Counted from the first letter of the stretch, positions 16,765 through 25,911 are shown. The stretch is DNA of 64,000 bases from Sphingorhabdus_B arenilitoris (GCF_042651485.1 NZ_JBHSDH010000013.1:682001-746000), one strand, 5' to 3'. Notes: a model not told the origin generated them from the sequence alone. Program-made: numbers and translations.

Positions 16765-17892
16765 CTAAGCAATCGCGGTCAAAGCCGCATCGCGCAGCCC
16801 CCGCCATACATGCAGCGCCTGCACCGTTTCGGGCACATCATGGACGCGCACAATCTGAGCGCCTTGTTCGGCCGCTTTCATGGCGAGGAACACGGAACCC
16901 CCCAGCCGCGCGTCTGCGCTTGCCTCATTGGACAGCGCGCCAATCATCCGCTTACGGCTCGCGCCAAAAACGATAGGGCAGCCAATCGCATGATAAAGCG
17001 CAAGATTGTTGATAATAGCCAGATTGTCGGTCAGCGATTTGCCAAAACCCAGCCCCGGATCGATCAGGATTTTATCACGCGAAATGCCCGCTGCTTCGAC
17101 CGCATCAACCCGCGCCTCTAACCAATCGAACACTTCGGTAACGACATGGCGGTAGCCGTCATTTTTATGCGGATCGCTGTCTTGGCTGGGTGCATGCATC
17201 AAAATTACGGGCACGCCGGTTGCCTTCACCACGTCCAAAGCACGTTCATCATATAAGAGGGCCGAAATATCGTTGACCATCCGCGCACCGGCGGTAATCG
17301 CGGCCTCCATCACCGCTGCCTTGCGCGTGTCGATCGACATCGCCGTTCCGGGAGCAGAAAGCCTTTCAATGACAGGACACACCCGTTCAATCTCATCGCC
17401 TTCCCACACCAGCTTGGCCCCTGGCCGTGTGCTTTCGCCGCCAATATCGATGATTGACGCGCCCGCGCTAGACATTGCGATGGCCGCTTCGGCGGCACTG
17501 TCCACGGTGGCATTTTGGCCGCCATCGGAAAAACTGTCCGGAGTCATATTCAAAATGCCCATCACTTGCGGCTGATCGAGCCTGATGGTCCGCTGCCCCA
17601 TTTGCACCGGCGTTCGAGGTGCAATGATACGGCCATAGAGTGCCTGCGCCCTATGTGCCAATGCTTCGGGTAATGCAGATGTGGCCTGATCCCACTGAGC
17701 AACGGGCACTATATGCCGGCTGAACCCGCCGCCATTACCGGCGATTAACTCCACCGACGCAAACCATAGCATTCCGCCTGCAAGCCGCTGCGTTTGCTCA
17801 CCATGATGCTGCGGGCTTTCGGTAAAATGAATGGGCCGCAGATATAGCTGCGCGCTGTCATCTATTCCTGCCAAGGCTTCGAACAGGCTCAC
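16765..17892 (-). CDS. folP: Dihydropteroate synthase
   Basis: A 375-residue protein. The catalytic core starts near residue 108 with MGILNMTPDSFSDGG and continues with GGESTRPGA, MSIDTRKAAV, MVNDISA, LIDPGLGFGKS and FGASRKRMIG, the complete set of DHPS motifs. The enzyme joins p-aminobenzoate to the pterin pyrophosphate in folate synthesis. About 100 residues precede the core, longer than the ~280-residue E. coli enzyme. Its start overlaps the ccrM stop by 4 bp, so folP and the methyltransferase are co-expressed. Confidence 0.95.
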   Translation of the reverse strand: MSLFEALAGIDDSAQLYLRPIHFTESPQHHGEQTQRLAGGMLWFASVELIAGNGGGFSRHIVPVAQWDQATSALPEALAHRAQALYGRIIAPRTPVQMGQRTIRLDQPQVMGILNMTPDSFSDGGQNATVDSAAEAAIAMSSAGASIIDIGGESTRPGAKLVWEGDEIERVCPVIERLSAPGTAMSIDTRKAAVMEAAITAGARMVNDISALLYDERALDVVKATGVPVILMHAPSQDSDPHKNDGYRHVVTEVFDWLEARVDAVEAAGISRDKILIDPGLGFGKSLTDNLAIINNLALYHAIGCPIVFGASRKRMIGALSNEASADARLGGSVFLAMKAAEQGAQIVRVHDVPETVQALHVWRGLRDAALTAIA

Positions 17893-19031
17893 ACTTCGGT
17901 CGCCAGCAAATAGGTTTGGCGAATGTCATCTACGGGCTTCATTGCGCCATCCTCTGCCTGATAATACCAATAGGTCCACCCGTTACAGCTCGGCGCGTCT
18001 TGCACCAATGATCCGACCTTGTGGATCGACCCTTGATGATCGCCGCACAGCAATGACCCGTCGGCGCGAACGGTTGCCTTAAATTGGCGTTTCTTATCGG
18101 TCAGGACCGCGCCCGCCTTCACATATCCTGTTTCCACCAGCTGACCAAAGGCAACGCGCGGTGCGGCCTTGGGCGACTGCATGGTCTTGAGCGCGCTTTC
18201 ATCCAGCGGTAGCGCAGCGGCAATGCGGTCCTCGGCGACTTCACAGTATACATCTTCCCGCTCGCATCCAATATAATGCCGCCCCAAACGCTTGGCCACC
18301 GCCCCGGTTGTGCCAGTGCCAAAGAATGGATCGAGAATGATGTCGCCGGGCTTCGTCGTGGCCAGCATGATGCGGTAAAGGAGCGCTTCGGGTTTTTGCG
18401 TTGGATGCGCCTTTGTGCCATTGCGCTTCAACCGTTCTTGTCCGCCGCAAATGGGGATTAACCAGTCGCTGCGCATTTGCAATTCGTCATTCAGCGTCTT
18501 CATCGCACGGTAGTTGAACGTATATCTCGCCTTTTCCCCATGCGCTGCCCAGATCAGGGTTTCATGCGCGTTGGTGAATCTTGTGCCCTTAAAATTGGGC
18601 ATCGGGTTGGATTTGCGCCAGACGATATCGTTCAATATCCAATAGCCCGCATCCTGAACAGCGGTGCCGACGCGGAAAATATTGTGATAGCTGCCAATCA
18701 CCCACAGGCTGCCATCGGGTTTCAAAATTCGCCGCGCTTCGGCCAGCCAATCGCGAGTGAATTTGTCATAAGCGGCAAAGGTGTCAAATTTATCCCAATC
18801 ATCATCTACCGCATCGACCATGCTGCCATCGGGGCGGCTCAAATCACCGCCAAGCTGCAAATTATAGGGCGGATCGGCAAAGACCATGTCGATGCAGGCA
18901 TCGGGCAAGGACCGCATTGCTTCGATACAATCCATCTTGAGTATGCTGTTTAGCGGTAGGTCCGCTGGCACCATATTGCCGCGCTTTTTTGCCGTTGTTG
19001 CTGGCGCTTTAATACGCTCAATTACACCCAT
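17889..19031 (-). CDS. ccrM: CcrM-type GANTC adenine DNA methyltransferase
   Basis: A 380-residue beta-class N6-adenine methyltransferase. DPPYN (residues 53-57) is the catalytic motif, the TRD-like segment follows, and DPFFGTGTTGAVAKRLGR is the AdoMet site. The last ~85 residues form the C-terminal domain typical of CcrM. CcrM methylates GANTC late in the alphaproteobacterial cell cycle. No restriction gene is adjacent, as expected for an orphan methyltransferase. The 231 bp upstream hold six GANTC sites, suggesting methylation-sensitive control of its own promoter. It is followed by folP with a 4-bp overlap. Confidence 0.95.
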   Translation of the reverse strand: MGVIERIKAPATTAKKRGNMVPADLPLNSILKMDCIEAMRSLPDACIDMVFADPPYNLQLGGDLSRPDGSMVDAVDDDWDKFDTFAAYDKFTRDWLAEARRILKPDGSLWVIGSYHNIFRVGTAVQDAGYWILNDIVWRKSNPMPNFKGTRFTNAHETLIWAAHGEKARYTFNYRAMKTLNDELQMRSDWLIPICGGQERLKRNGTKAHPTQKPEALLYRIMLATTKPGDIILDPFFGTGTTGAVAKRLGRHYIGCEREDVYCEVAEDRIAAALPLDESALKTMQSPKAAPRVAFGQLVETGYVKAGAVLTDKKRQFKATVRADGSLLCGDHQGSIHKVGSLVQDAPSCNGWTYWYYQAEDGAMKPVDDIRQTYLLATEV

Positions 19032-19065
19032 AAATCACCTTTGCCTTGAACCCGAGTTACCACCG

Positions 19066-19231
19066 TTGAGTCCTCAAATGGTTAACGTCAAGACCGTTAA
19101 CCTGCACAAAAGCAGCAAAGATATGGTTAACGCCGCTGCCCCTAGGGGAGAACAAAAGGAGTCACCCACAAGATATGGAGTCAGGCGATTCGGGGAGGAC
19201 TCAACCGGTGGTGGTGTGGCGCAAAGGACTC
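19066..19231 (-). promoter_or_regulatory. ccrM upstream region with clustered GANTC and GTTAAC sites
   Basis: Six GANTC sites lie in 166 bp: 19068, 19159, 19178, 19187, 19198 and 19227 (first base). Random expectation is about one per 256 bp. Three sit inside a repeated 9-mer, AGGACTCAA at 19196 and 19225 and its reverse complement at 19066. Three GTTAAC palindromes start at 19081, 19096 and 19126, spaced 15 and 30 bp; they contain the TTAAC half-site bound by CtrA in Caulobacter. The block lies between rnhB and ccrM and is a probable methylation-controlled promoter region for ccrM. Confidence 0.65.
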
Positions 19232-19262
19232 AATATCGCAGGATTTGCGAAAAAAATTTCGG

Positions 19263-19829
19263 CTATACCAAAATCATCTGGGCGACAGGGGCAAAGCTCC
19301 TGCGGTGGAGCGGGGTTGGACCAAGGCGGCGCAGCGCATCCATATGAAGTTTGCTGCCATATCCCTTATTACTGGCCCAGCCATAGCCGGGATAGTCGGC
19401 ATCGGCGGCGATCATCAACCGGTCGCGATGTTCCTTGGCAATGATGCTGGCGGCGGAAATACACGGGTGGATGGCATCACCGCCAACCACCGCCTCTGCC
19501 CGGTAGTTCCAACGGGGCAGACGATTTCCATCGACCAGAATCTGCTGTGGCTCCTTACCCAATTGCGCGGTCAGCTCATTTGCGGCGCGGGTCATGGCGA
19601 GCATGGTAGCCTGCAAAATATTGATCCGGTCAATCTCTTCGACCGATGCGATACCAATGGCCCAATGACAATGCGCCTTAATCTGCAGCTCCAACGCCGC
19701 CCGCTTTTTTGCCGACAGCTTTTTGCTGTCATCAAGGCCAGCTATCCCGCCATCACAAAGCAGCACCGCCGCCGCGACTACCGGCCCTGCCAGCGGCCCG
19801 CGCCCAGCCTCGTCTATGCCGAATATCAT
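19263..19829 (-). CDS. rnhB: Ribonuclease HII
   Basis: A 188-residue RNase HII. The N-terminal FGIDEAGRGPLAGPVV contains the family DEAGRG active site, with later acidic residues in LVDGNRLP and DAIHPCISAASIIAKE. It cuts RNA in RNA-DNA hybrids and removes misincorporated ribonucleotides. The start at 19829 forms an ATGA overlap with the thiD-VOC stop; an ATG seven codons upstream (19850) is also possible. It is the last gene before the ccrM control region. Confidence 0.93.
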   Translation of the reverse strand: MIFGIDEAGRGPLAGPVVAAAVLLCDGGIAGLDDSKKLSAKKRAALELQIKAHCHWAIGIASVEEIDRINILQATMLAMTRAANELTAQLGKEPQQILVDGNRLPRWNYRAEAVVGGDAIHPCISAASIIAKEHRDRLMIAADADYPGYGWASNKGYGSKLHMDALRRLGPTPLHRRSFAPVAQMILV

Positions 19830-20977
19830 TTCTGTTCCGGCAAGCGCCACGGCGGATATCGGCGATTTTCTCCTGCTTGATATAGGCAGATGATATTGCC
19901 ATGCGGATCACGCAGGCGGGCCTCGCGCCAACCCCAATCTTCGTCGCGGGGCATTTGGTCGAAATCAAACCCATCGCTGGACAATTGCGTCACCCATTGA
20001 TCCAGCGTCCTGCTTTCCAGATAGACGACCACGCCGCCGCTATCTGCATCGCTTTGGTGCACCGATAATGTCACCCCATTGGCAGCCTCAAACCGGGCAT
20101 AGCCGTTATCCGGGCTATCGACGATCTGCCGCAAGCCTAAATCCTGATAGAATAGCACCGATGCGCGGTAATCGCGCGCGGGCAGCGTAATCTGGTTGAG
20201 CGACGCGCCCGGTACCATTGCATCCGCTCGGACATTTTGATGCGCCATCGGACCGTGGCCCTTACCCAAACCAGCCGCCTCATATATCGCCAGTCGGACA
20301 AATTCTATGCCCCGGTCCACCGCTTGTTCGGCGTTCATGCCCTGCCCCAATCCGCACGCCACTGCGCTCGCGAGGGTGCAGCCAGTGCCATGCGTGCTAC
20401 CGCTATTTATGCGGGCGTTGCGCCATTCGCGCATCTGGCCGTTGGGGGATAATAATTGATCGACAATCTCATCACCCTGCCCGTCGGCATGGCCGCCCTT
20501 CATCAGCAAATGGCAGCCATGGCGTAATATCGGCGCGGCACCGCCCAGCGCATTCATTTCTGGCACATTTGGTGTCACCACGCTGGCCAGCGCCATCAGT
20601 TTTTGAAAGACCGATATGGTCCGCGCATCTGCGAGTGTCGCACCGCTGGTTGCGACCATCACTGGATCAAACACGATCGGTACCGTCAATTGCTTCAGAT
20701 ATTCCGCCACCGCCTCTGCCGTCTCGGCGCTGCCGATCATACCGATCTTCACGGCATCGACGCCGATGTCGCTGACGACCGATTGGCATTGCTGTATCAC
20801 CATATCGGCCGGAACCGGATGCACCGCCTGCACGCCCACTGTATTTTGTGCGGTGATCGCGGTTACCGCAGTCATTGCATGACCGCCCAGCATCGTCACG
20901 GTTTTGATATCGGCTTGTATGCCTGCCCCGCCGCCGCTGTCCGATCCAGCGATTATGAGGATACGGGCCGCGCTCAT
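19826..20977 (-). CDS. thiD: HMP/HMP-P kinase fused to a C-terminal VOC domain
   Basis: A 383-residue two-domain protein. Residues 1-245 are ThiD: IAGSDSGGGAGIQADIK at the N-terminus, VFDPVMVATSGA near 102-113 and GSTHGTGCTLASAVA with Cys200. ThiD phosphorylates hydroxymethylpyrimidine twice in thiamine synthesis. Residues about 256-370 are a glyoxalase/VOC domain (NQITLPARDYRASVLFYQDL opening, WREARLRDPHGNIICLYQ closing). The reading frame is continuous. The VOC half may bind a thiamine precursor or metal, or be an unrelated stress enzyme. Starts at 20977 by ATGA overlap with the DUF1272 gene and overlaps rnhB downstream. Confidence 0.9.
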   Translation of the reverse strand: MSAARILIIAGSDSGGGAGIQADIKTVTMLGGHAMTAVTAITAQNTVGVQAVHPVPADMVIQQCQSVVSDIGVDAVKIGMIGSAETAEAVAEYLKQLTVPIVFDPVMVATSGATLADARTISVFQKLMALASVVTPNVPEMNALGGAAPILRHGCHLLMKGGHADGQGDEIVDQLLSPNGQMREWRNARINSGSTHGTGCTLASAVACGLGQGMNAEQAVDRGIEFVRLAIYEAAGLGKGHGPMAHQNVRADAMVPGASLNQITLPARDYRASVLFYQDLGLRQIVDSPDNGYARFEAANGVTLSVHQSDADSGGVVVYLESRTLDQWVTQLSSDGFDFDQMPRDEDWGWREARLRDPHGNIICLYQAGENRRYPPWRLPEQK

Positions 20978-21198
20978 GCCTGATGCTTTCGAATGGTCGA
21001 AGCGGGATATTGCTCCAAGAGCTTCTTTGCCCTCACTGGCCTGTCGGTCAATTCGCCGCCGCAATTGGGGCAGATTTCATCCATAGCATCCGTGCAGTCC
21101 GCGCAAAAACTGCATTCGAATGAACAAATAAATGCGCCATGGCTATGCGCTGGCAAATCTGCGCCGCATTTCTCGCAATCCGGGCGCATTTCCAGCAT
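20974..21198 (-). CDS. DUF1272 zinc-ribbon protein
   Basis: A 74-residue protein starting MLEMRPDCEKCGADL. Cysteine pairs CEKC, CSFECSFCADC and CPNC arrange as a double zinc ribbon, matching DUF1272. Its function is not known. The start overlaps the glmM stop (TGATG), and the stop overlaps the thiD-VOC start, so it belongs to the glmM-thiD-rnhB transcription unit. Confidence 0.88.
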   Translation of the reverse strand: MLEMRPDCEKCGADLPAHSHGAFICSFECSFCADCTDAMDEICPNCGGELTDRPVRAKKLLEQYPASTIRKHQA

Positions 21199-22535
21199 CA
21201 GCCCGCAACCTCAGCCACCACAGCGCATATCCGGTCAACCACCGCTTCTACCTGCGCAGCATCATCGCCTTCTGCCATAACGCGGATAACAGGTTCGGTG
21301 CCCGATGGCCGGATCACCAGACGCCCCTGCCCCGCAAGCTCTTTTTCCGCGTCGGCAATCACGGCCTGCACCTTTGCATCGTCCAGCGGCCTACCGCCCG
21401 CGAAACGCACATTTTTAAGCAGTTGCGGCACGCGATCAAACAGGTGAAGTAGCTCGCTCGCAGGCTTTCCGCTTTCCACCAGCTGCGACAATACCTGCAA
21501 CGCGGTGACCGTGCCGTCGCCGGTTGTTGCATGATCGAGCATAATCATATGCCCCGATTGTTCTCCGCCAACATTCATGCCCCGCGCGCGCATTTCCTCC
21601 AGCACATAACGGTCGCCAACCTTTGCGCGGATCAGCTTTAGATGCTGGCTTTCCAAATAGCGTTCCAAGCCCAAATTGGACATCACCGTCGCCACGATAC
21701 CATCGCCGGTTAACCGCCCGCTGCGGCTCATCGCTGTGCCAAGCAGCGCCATGATTTGATCGCCGTCGACCACCTGTCCTTTTTCGTCGACCACGATCAA
21801 ACGGTCGGCATCACCGTCCAGCGCAATGCCAATATCCGCGCCCGATGCAACCACCGTTTCCTGAAGCGTTTCGACATGGGTAGAGCCCACTTTGTCATTG
21901 ATATTCTTGCCGTTGGGGGTCACGCCAATGGTCGTGACTTTTGCGCCCAATTCCCAAATGGCGGTGGGCGCAACTTGATAGGCCGCACCATTGGCGCAAT
22001 CGAGCACGACGTGCAGGCCGTCAAAACGAATATGTTCCGGCACCGACGCCTTAACCGCATGAATATACCGCCCGCGGGCATCCTCAATACGGCGGGCACG
22101 GCCAATCTCTGTTGGATCGGCGAGCTCAACCGGCGCTTCGATTAACGCTTCGATGGCGAGCTCATCCTCATCGGACAATTTGAAACCATCGGGACCAAAC
22201 AGCTTTATACCATTATCCTCATACGGATTGTGGCTGGCGGAAATCATCACGCCCAAATCGGCCCGCATAGACCGGGTTAACATCGCCACGGCGGGCGTAG
22301 GTATTGGACCAAATTGCACGACATTCATGCCGACACTGGTAAAGCCCGCCACAAGGGCATTTTCGACCATATAGCCCGACAGCCTCGTATCCTTGCCAAT
22401 AACCACCCGGTGCTTATGCCCGCCGCGCAGAAAATGGGTTCCGGCGGCTTGGCCGACCTTCATCGCAATTTCGGGGGTCATATTGCCCTGATTGGTCCGG
22501 CCCCTGATGCCGTCGGTTCCAAAAAATTTGCGCAT
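21198..22535 (-). CDS. glmM: Phosphoglucosamine mutase
   Basis: A 445-residue alpha-D-phosphohexomutase. MRKFFGTDGIRG is the N-terminal signature. The active-site serine lies in MISASHNPYEDNGIK, the metal loop is DGDADR and the sugar-phosphate loop is RPSGTEPVIRVM near the end. It converts glucosamine-6-P to glucosamine-1-P for peptidoglycan and LPS. The ATG at 22535 is preferred over an upstream TTG at 22553. It is first in the minus-strand run toward folP. Confidence 0.96.
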   Translation of the reverse strand: MRKFFGTDGIRGRTNQGNMTPEIAMKVGQAAGTHFLRGGHKHRVVIGKDTRLSGYMVENALVAGFTSVGMNVVQFGPIPTPAVAMLTRSMRADLGVMISASHNPYEDNGIKLFGPDGFKLSDEDELAIEALIEAPVELADPTEIGRARRIEDARGRYIHAVKASVPEHIRFDGLHVVLDCANGAAYQVAPTAIWELGAKVTTIGVTPNGKNINDKVGSTHVETLQETVVASGADIGIALDGDADRLIVVDEKGQVVDGDQIMALLGTAMSRSGRLTGDGIVATVMSNLGLERYLESQHLKLIRAKVGDRYVLEEMRARGMNVGGEQSGHMIMLDHATTGDGTVTALQVLSQLVESGKPASELLHLFDRVPQLLKNVRFAGGRPLDDAKVQAVIADAEKELAGQGRLVIRPSGTEPVIRVMAEGDDAAQVEAVVDRICAVVAEVAG

Positions 22536-22621
22536 GCCGAAAATGATCCCCAACCAAATATTATCGGCTCGCCCTAACCCAAATTGCCGCCATTGGCAAA
22601 GCCGTCATTGCAAAAAGTGGC

Positions 22622-22901
22622 TAGGGTCAGGACCTATTAATTCCGCGTCTGAGGCAAAGAAATGGCGAACATATCGGATGAATGCGTCCGCCGCGAACAG
22701 TGGTTCTGTTTGCAAGGATGCTTTTATTCGAGATGGAAGCCATTTCTTTGTCCCGCAGGATTTGGCCAATTTTGCCCAGCCCTGCGTCAAAGAACCTTGC
22801 ATTAGCAGGCTAGTGCAGCGGCTCTTTTCCCCAGAACGCTAATGGGGTCTGAACAAAATTGACTCAAACCTCAGTCGCGCAATTAATAGGTCCTGACCCT
22901 A
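22622..22901. mobile_element. 280-bp MITE-like element with long terminal inverted repeats
   Basis: The ends are perfect 21-bp inverted repeats (22622-22642 and 22881-22901, beginning TAGGGTCAGGACC). The repeat continues to about 33 bp at each side, with 10 of the next 12 bases matching. TA occurs at both outer edges, compatible with a TA target duplication. The interior has a further 12-bp inverted repeat (CAAAGAAATGGC near 22655 and its complement near 22741). No transposase-like protein was recognised; the two short open frames inside read as noise. The element fills the glmM/symporter divergent gap. A non-autonomous transposon is the best description; a REP-cluster or structured RNA is possible. 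Confidence 0.65.
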
Positions 22902-22964
22902 ATCGCTTGCCAGCGCCGTATCGCCCTGTATCTGTGGCGATCAGGCATTAACAGGGAACCGGAT

Positions 22965-24200
22965 ATGCAAAAAGCTCTCTTCATCTTGGCTGCGCTCATC
23001 ATCGGTCTGATTTGCGGGATGTTGCTGCCCGGTGGATCGGACGGTGTGATCAAGGGCGCGGAATTTGTCGGCGCATTGTGGCTGAACGGCCTGCGCATGA
23101 CGATTATTCCGCTGGTCGTCTCCTTGTTAATCGTCGGCATCGTGCAAACTGCGGTGATGGCAAAGGCGGGCCGGATGACATTTCGGGCGATAGCAACGAT
23201 GATTGCGATCCTATGGGCTTCGGCGGCGATGGCGGCGCTATTTACGCCTGCGTTGCTTGCGCTATTCCCCCTGCCTGCCGATGCGGCTGCCGCGCTGCAA
23301 TCGGCGCTCAGCACCGCGCAGGAGCCGGGACCAGTGCCCTCCATTTTGGAATTTTTTCGCGATATCGTGCCCGCCAATCCAGTGGCCGCAGCAGCGAATG
23401 ATGCGATATTGCCGCTGATTATCTTCACGCTCGCTTTTGCCTTTGCGGTCACGCGCCTGCCCGAAAAAAAGCGCAGCACGATCGCCGATTTCTTCGCCGC
23501 CATATCAGAGGCGATGTTGATATTGGTCCAATGGGTGTTGGCGCTTGCCCCCGTCGGTGTCTTTGCCCTCGCGCTGGTAGTTGGCGCGCGGGCGGGCGCG
23601 CAAAGTTTTGTCGGCCTTGCCCATTATGTGTTGATCGTGGTGGCCGTCGGCACAGTCATTTATCTCGCCTCTTTCCTGCTCGCGCTGCTGGGCGCAAAGC
23701 GCAGCCCACTTGCTTTTTTCCGGGCCAGCATCCCGGCACAGGCGGTTGCGATATCCACACAAAGCTCGCTCGCGTCGCTGCCCGCAATGGTGCAAGGGGT
23801 GAAGGCGATGGGTGTGGGCGAACGGTCTGCAGATGTCGTTTTGCCTATATCGGTTGCGCTGTTTCGCGCCACCGGGCCCTGCATGAATTTGGCGGTCGCC
23901 ATTTATGTCGCGCATCTGATGGGCATTGAAATCACCACCAGCGCGATGATAGCCGGGATCGTGGCCGCCGCCATCACCACAATGGGCGCGGTAAGCCTGC
24001 CGGGATCGGTTAGCTTTATTACCTCCATCGCGCCGATTAACATCGCCATGGGCCTGCCCGTCGAACCGCTGGTGTTGCTATTGGCAATTGAGGCTTTTCC
24101 TGACATTATGCGCACGTTGGCTAATGTCACCATGGATATGGCCGTTACGGGAACCGTCGCCCGATTTGAGGGCGATTTGGCCGAAGGAGAAACATCGTGA
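22965..24200 (+). CDS. Dicarboxylate/amino acid:cation symporter (DAACS family)
   Basis: A 411-residue membrane transporter with about eight helices plus re-entrant loops. Family signatures include LRMTIIPLVVSLLIVGI, the serine-rich AISTQSSLASLPAMV hairpin, the TGPCMNLAVAIYVA helix and PGSVSFITSIAPI. Relatives (GltP, DctA) import glutamate, aspartate or C4-dicarboxylates with protons or sodium. Substrate cannot be assigned. Its stop overlaps the GTG start of the aldo/keto reductase (GTGA), so they form a two-gene operon beginning just past the MITE. Confidence 0.92.
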   Translation: MQKALFILAALIIGLICGMLLPGGSDGVIKGAEFVGALWLNGLRMTIIPLVVSLLIVGIVQTAVMAKAGRMTFRAIATMIAILWASAAMAALFTPALLALFPLPADAAAALQSALSTAQEPGPVPSILEFFRDIVPANPVAAAANDAILPLIIFTLAFAFAVTRLPEKKRSTIADFFAAISEAMLILVQWVLALAPVGVFALALVVGARAGAQSFVGLAHYVLIVVAVGTVIYLASFLLALLGAKRSPLAFFRASIPAQAVAISTQSSLASLPAMVQGVKAMGVGERSADVVLPISVALFRATGPCMNLAVAIYVAHLMGIEITTSAMIAGIVAAAITTMGAVSLPGSVSFITSIAPINIAMGLPVEPLVLLLAIEAFPDIMRTLANVTMDMAVTGTVARFEGDLAEGETS

Positions 24201-25192
24201 AATATCGGACATTGGGGCAAGGATTGAAAGTATCAGCCATCGGTATCGGCTGTATGCCGATGATAAAAGGTGGCAATATCCTATATGGCGATCAAGCCGA
24301 TCCCGATGAAGCGATCAAAACCATCCATAAAGCCATCGACCTGGGCGTCACATTTTTCGACACGGCGCAGATATATGGACCGTTCAGCAATGAGGAACTG
24401 GTCGGCGAAGCGATAAAGGGCAAACGGGACGGCCTCGTCATTGCCACAAAATTCGGTTTTAAGATTGAAGGCGGCGTTCCCGTTGGCGCGGACGGGTCTC
24501 CCGAAAATGTAAAGGCAACGGCCGAAGGCTGTCTGAAACGGCTCGGCACTGATTATATTGACCTCTATTATCAACACCGGGTCGACCCCAATGTGCCGAT
24601 TGAAGAAACCGTCGGCGCGATGGCCGATTTGGTCAAAGAAGGAAAAATCCGGCATATCGGCCTATCCGAAGCCGGTCCTGCCACCTTGGCAAAAGCGGCA
24701 GCGGAGGCACCGATCACCGCGCTGCAAAGCGAATATTCTTTATGGGAACGCGATGTCGAAACCGACATATTGCCGGTATGCCGCGATCATGGGATTGGCT
24801 TTGTGCCTTATTCTCCGCTCGGCCGCGGTTTTTTAACGGGGCAGATTAAGAGCCTGAATGACCTTCCCGAAAATGACTGGCGGCGCAATGACCCGCGTTT
24901 TGATGCAAAAAATTTCGCGGCCAATATGAAAATCGTCGATGTGGTCAGCAACATAGCCGCGCAGCATGGCCTGTCCAATGCGCAGGTTGCGCTCGCATGG
25001 CTATTGGCGCAAGGCGAAGATATTGTGCCAATCCCCGGCACAAAGCGGCGCGTGACCATGGAGGATAGCATCGCGGCAGCATCGGTCCAATTGACGCAAG
25101 AGGATTTGGATGCGCTCGCTGCCGCTGCGCCGGTTGGTCAGACATCGGGCCCGCGTTATGGTGAACGCGGGATGGCCATGGTGCGGCTATAG
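24197..25192 (+). CDS. Aldo/keto reductase
   Basis: A 331-residue TIM-barrel NADPH-dependent reductase. The family pattern is clear: FFDTAQIYGPFSNEELVG (catalytic Asp and Tyr), the catalytic Lys in VIATKFGF, YYQHRVDP (His) and IPGTKRRVTMEDSIAA in the C-terminal NADP region. It resembles the YakC/plant-type AKR13 group. Substrate is unknown. The GTG start overlaps the stop of the upstream symporter. Confidence 0.93.
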   Translation: MKYRTLGQGLKVSAIGIGCMPMIKGGNILYGDQADPDEAIKTIHKAIDLGVTFFDTAQIYGPFSNEELVGEAIKGKRDGLVIATKFGFKIEGGVPVGADGSPENVKATAEGCLKRLGTDYIDLYYQHRVDPNVPIEETVGAMADLVKEGKIRHIGLSEAGPATLAKAAAEAPITALQSEYSLWERDVETDILPVCRDHGIGFVPYSPLGRGFLTGQIKSLNDLPENDWRRNDPRFDAKNFAANMKIVDVVSNIAAQHGLSNAQVALAWLLAQGEDIVPIPGTKRRVTMEDSIAAASVQLTQEDLDALAAAAPVGQTSGPRYGERGMAMVRL

Positions 25193-25194
25193 CA

Positions 25195-25875
25195 TCATAG
25201 CTGTATCCAGCGGAACAGGCCAGCCGCAGGCACGTCGAACCAGCCATGGGCCCATGTCGCGATCAGCCATAACGCGGTGCCGATAATCCACGTCCACGGG
25301 CCAATCGATGCGACGCCGGTAATGGCCGGGAAATAATGGGTCCTGCGGCACCACATTTCCCATTCCACACCCATCGTTGCGGCTTTTTTCAACTCCTGCG
25401 CCTTTGCCCCTGCCAATGCCAAAAAGATGATGCTGCCGATGAAGATGAAATTATCGGTGCGCGGCGCAATCAACAAATGGGCAAAACCCCATAGCGCAAA
25501 AGACCACATCATCGGATGGCGCGTTACGCGAAACACACCAGCGGGCATACGCCCCGCATATTCCGCTGCACCGGGCGAGGGCAGAGCGGGATTGCCGGAC
25601 ATGGAACCTGAATAGAGCACCGCAGCGATGAAGGTCAGGACGCTGGAAACTGCCCATAAAATATCGCCCGCAGGCCAATAGACGGTGCCAGCGGGGACCG
25701 CACGATAGGCAATCACCATCCAAATAAGCGCGGCCAGCGAAATCAGCGAATATACCGCCATGAAAGCATTTCGGCCGAATAGCCGCACCATTGCCGGACG
25801 CAAATTATGCGACATGGCGAAATGACTGCCCACAAATGCCAGCGATGCCAGAACCAAATTCAGATAGCCGCCCAT
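25195..25875 (-). CDS. NnrU family membrane protein
   Basis: A 226-residue protein with about six helices. GSHFAMSHNLRPAMVRLFG near the N-terminus and FRVTRHPMMWSFALWGFAHLL in the middle match the NnrU family, whose fold resembles isoprenylcysteine methyltransferase-type membrane proteins. The founding member is linked to nitrite/NO metabolism, but most sphingomonad members stand apart from denitrification genes, as here. AAAGGA upstream supports the start. Its stop lies 2 bp past the convergent aldo/keto reductase. Confidence 0.85.
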   Translation of the reverse strand: MGGYLNLVLASLAFVGSHFAMSHNLRPAMVRLFGRNAFMAVYSLISLAALIWMVIAYRAVPAGTVYWPAGDILWAVSSVLTFIAAVLYSGSMSGNPALPSPGAAEYAGRMPAGVFRVTRHPMMWSFALWGFAHLLIAPRTDNFIFIGSIIFLALAGAKAQELKKAATMGVEWEMWCRRTHYFPAITGVASIGPWTWIIGTALWLIATWAHGWFDVPAAGLFRWIQL

Positions 25876-25911
25876 AAAATTCCTTTCAGCAGCCCCCTGA
25901 AAATATCCTAA

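Noticed and set aside
19081..19131. Full CtrA site (TTAA-N7-TTAA) before ccrM
   Set aside because: The TTAAC half-sites are spaced 15 and 30 bp, not with the 7-base gap, so only half-sites are claimed.
22605..22802. Open frames inside the MITE-like element as transposase remnants
   Set aside because: No resemblance to a transposase family I know; they follow the inverted-repeat sequence.
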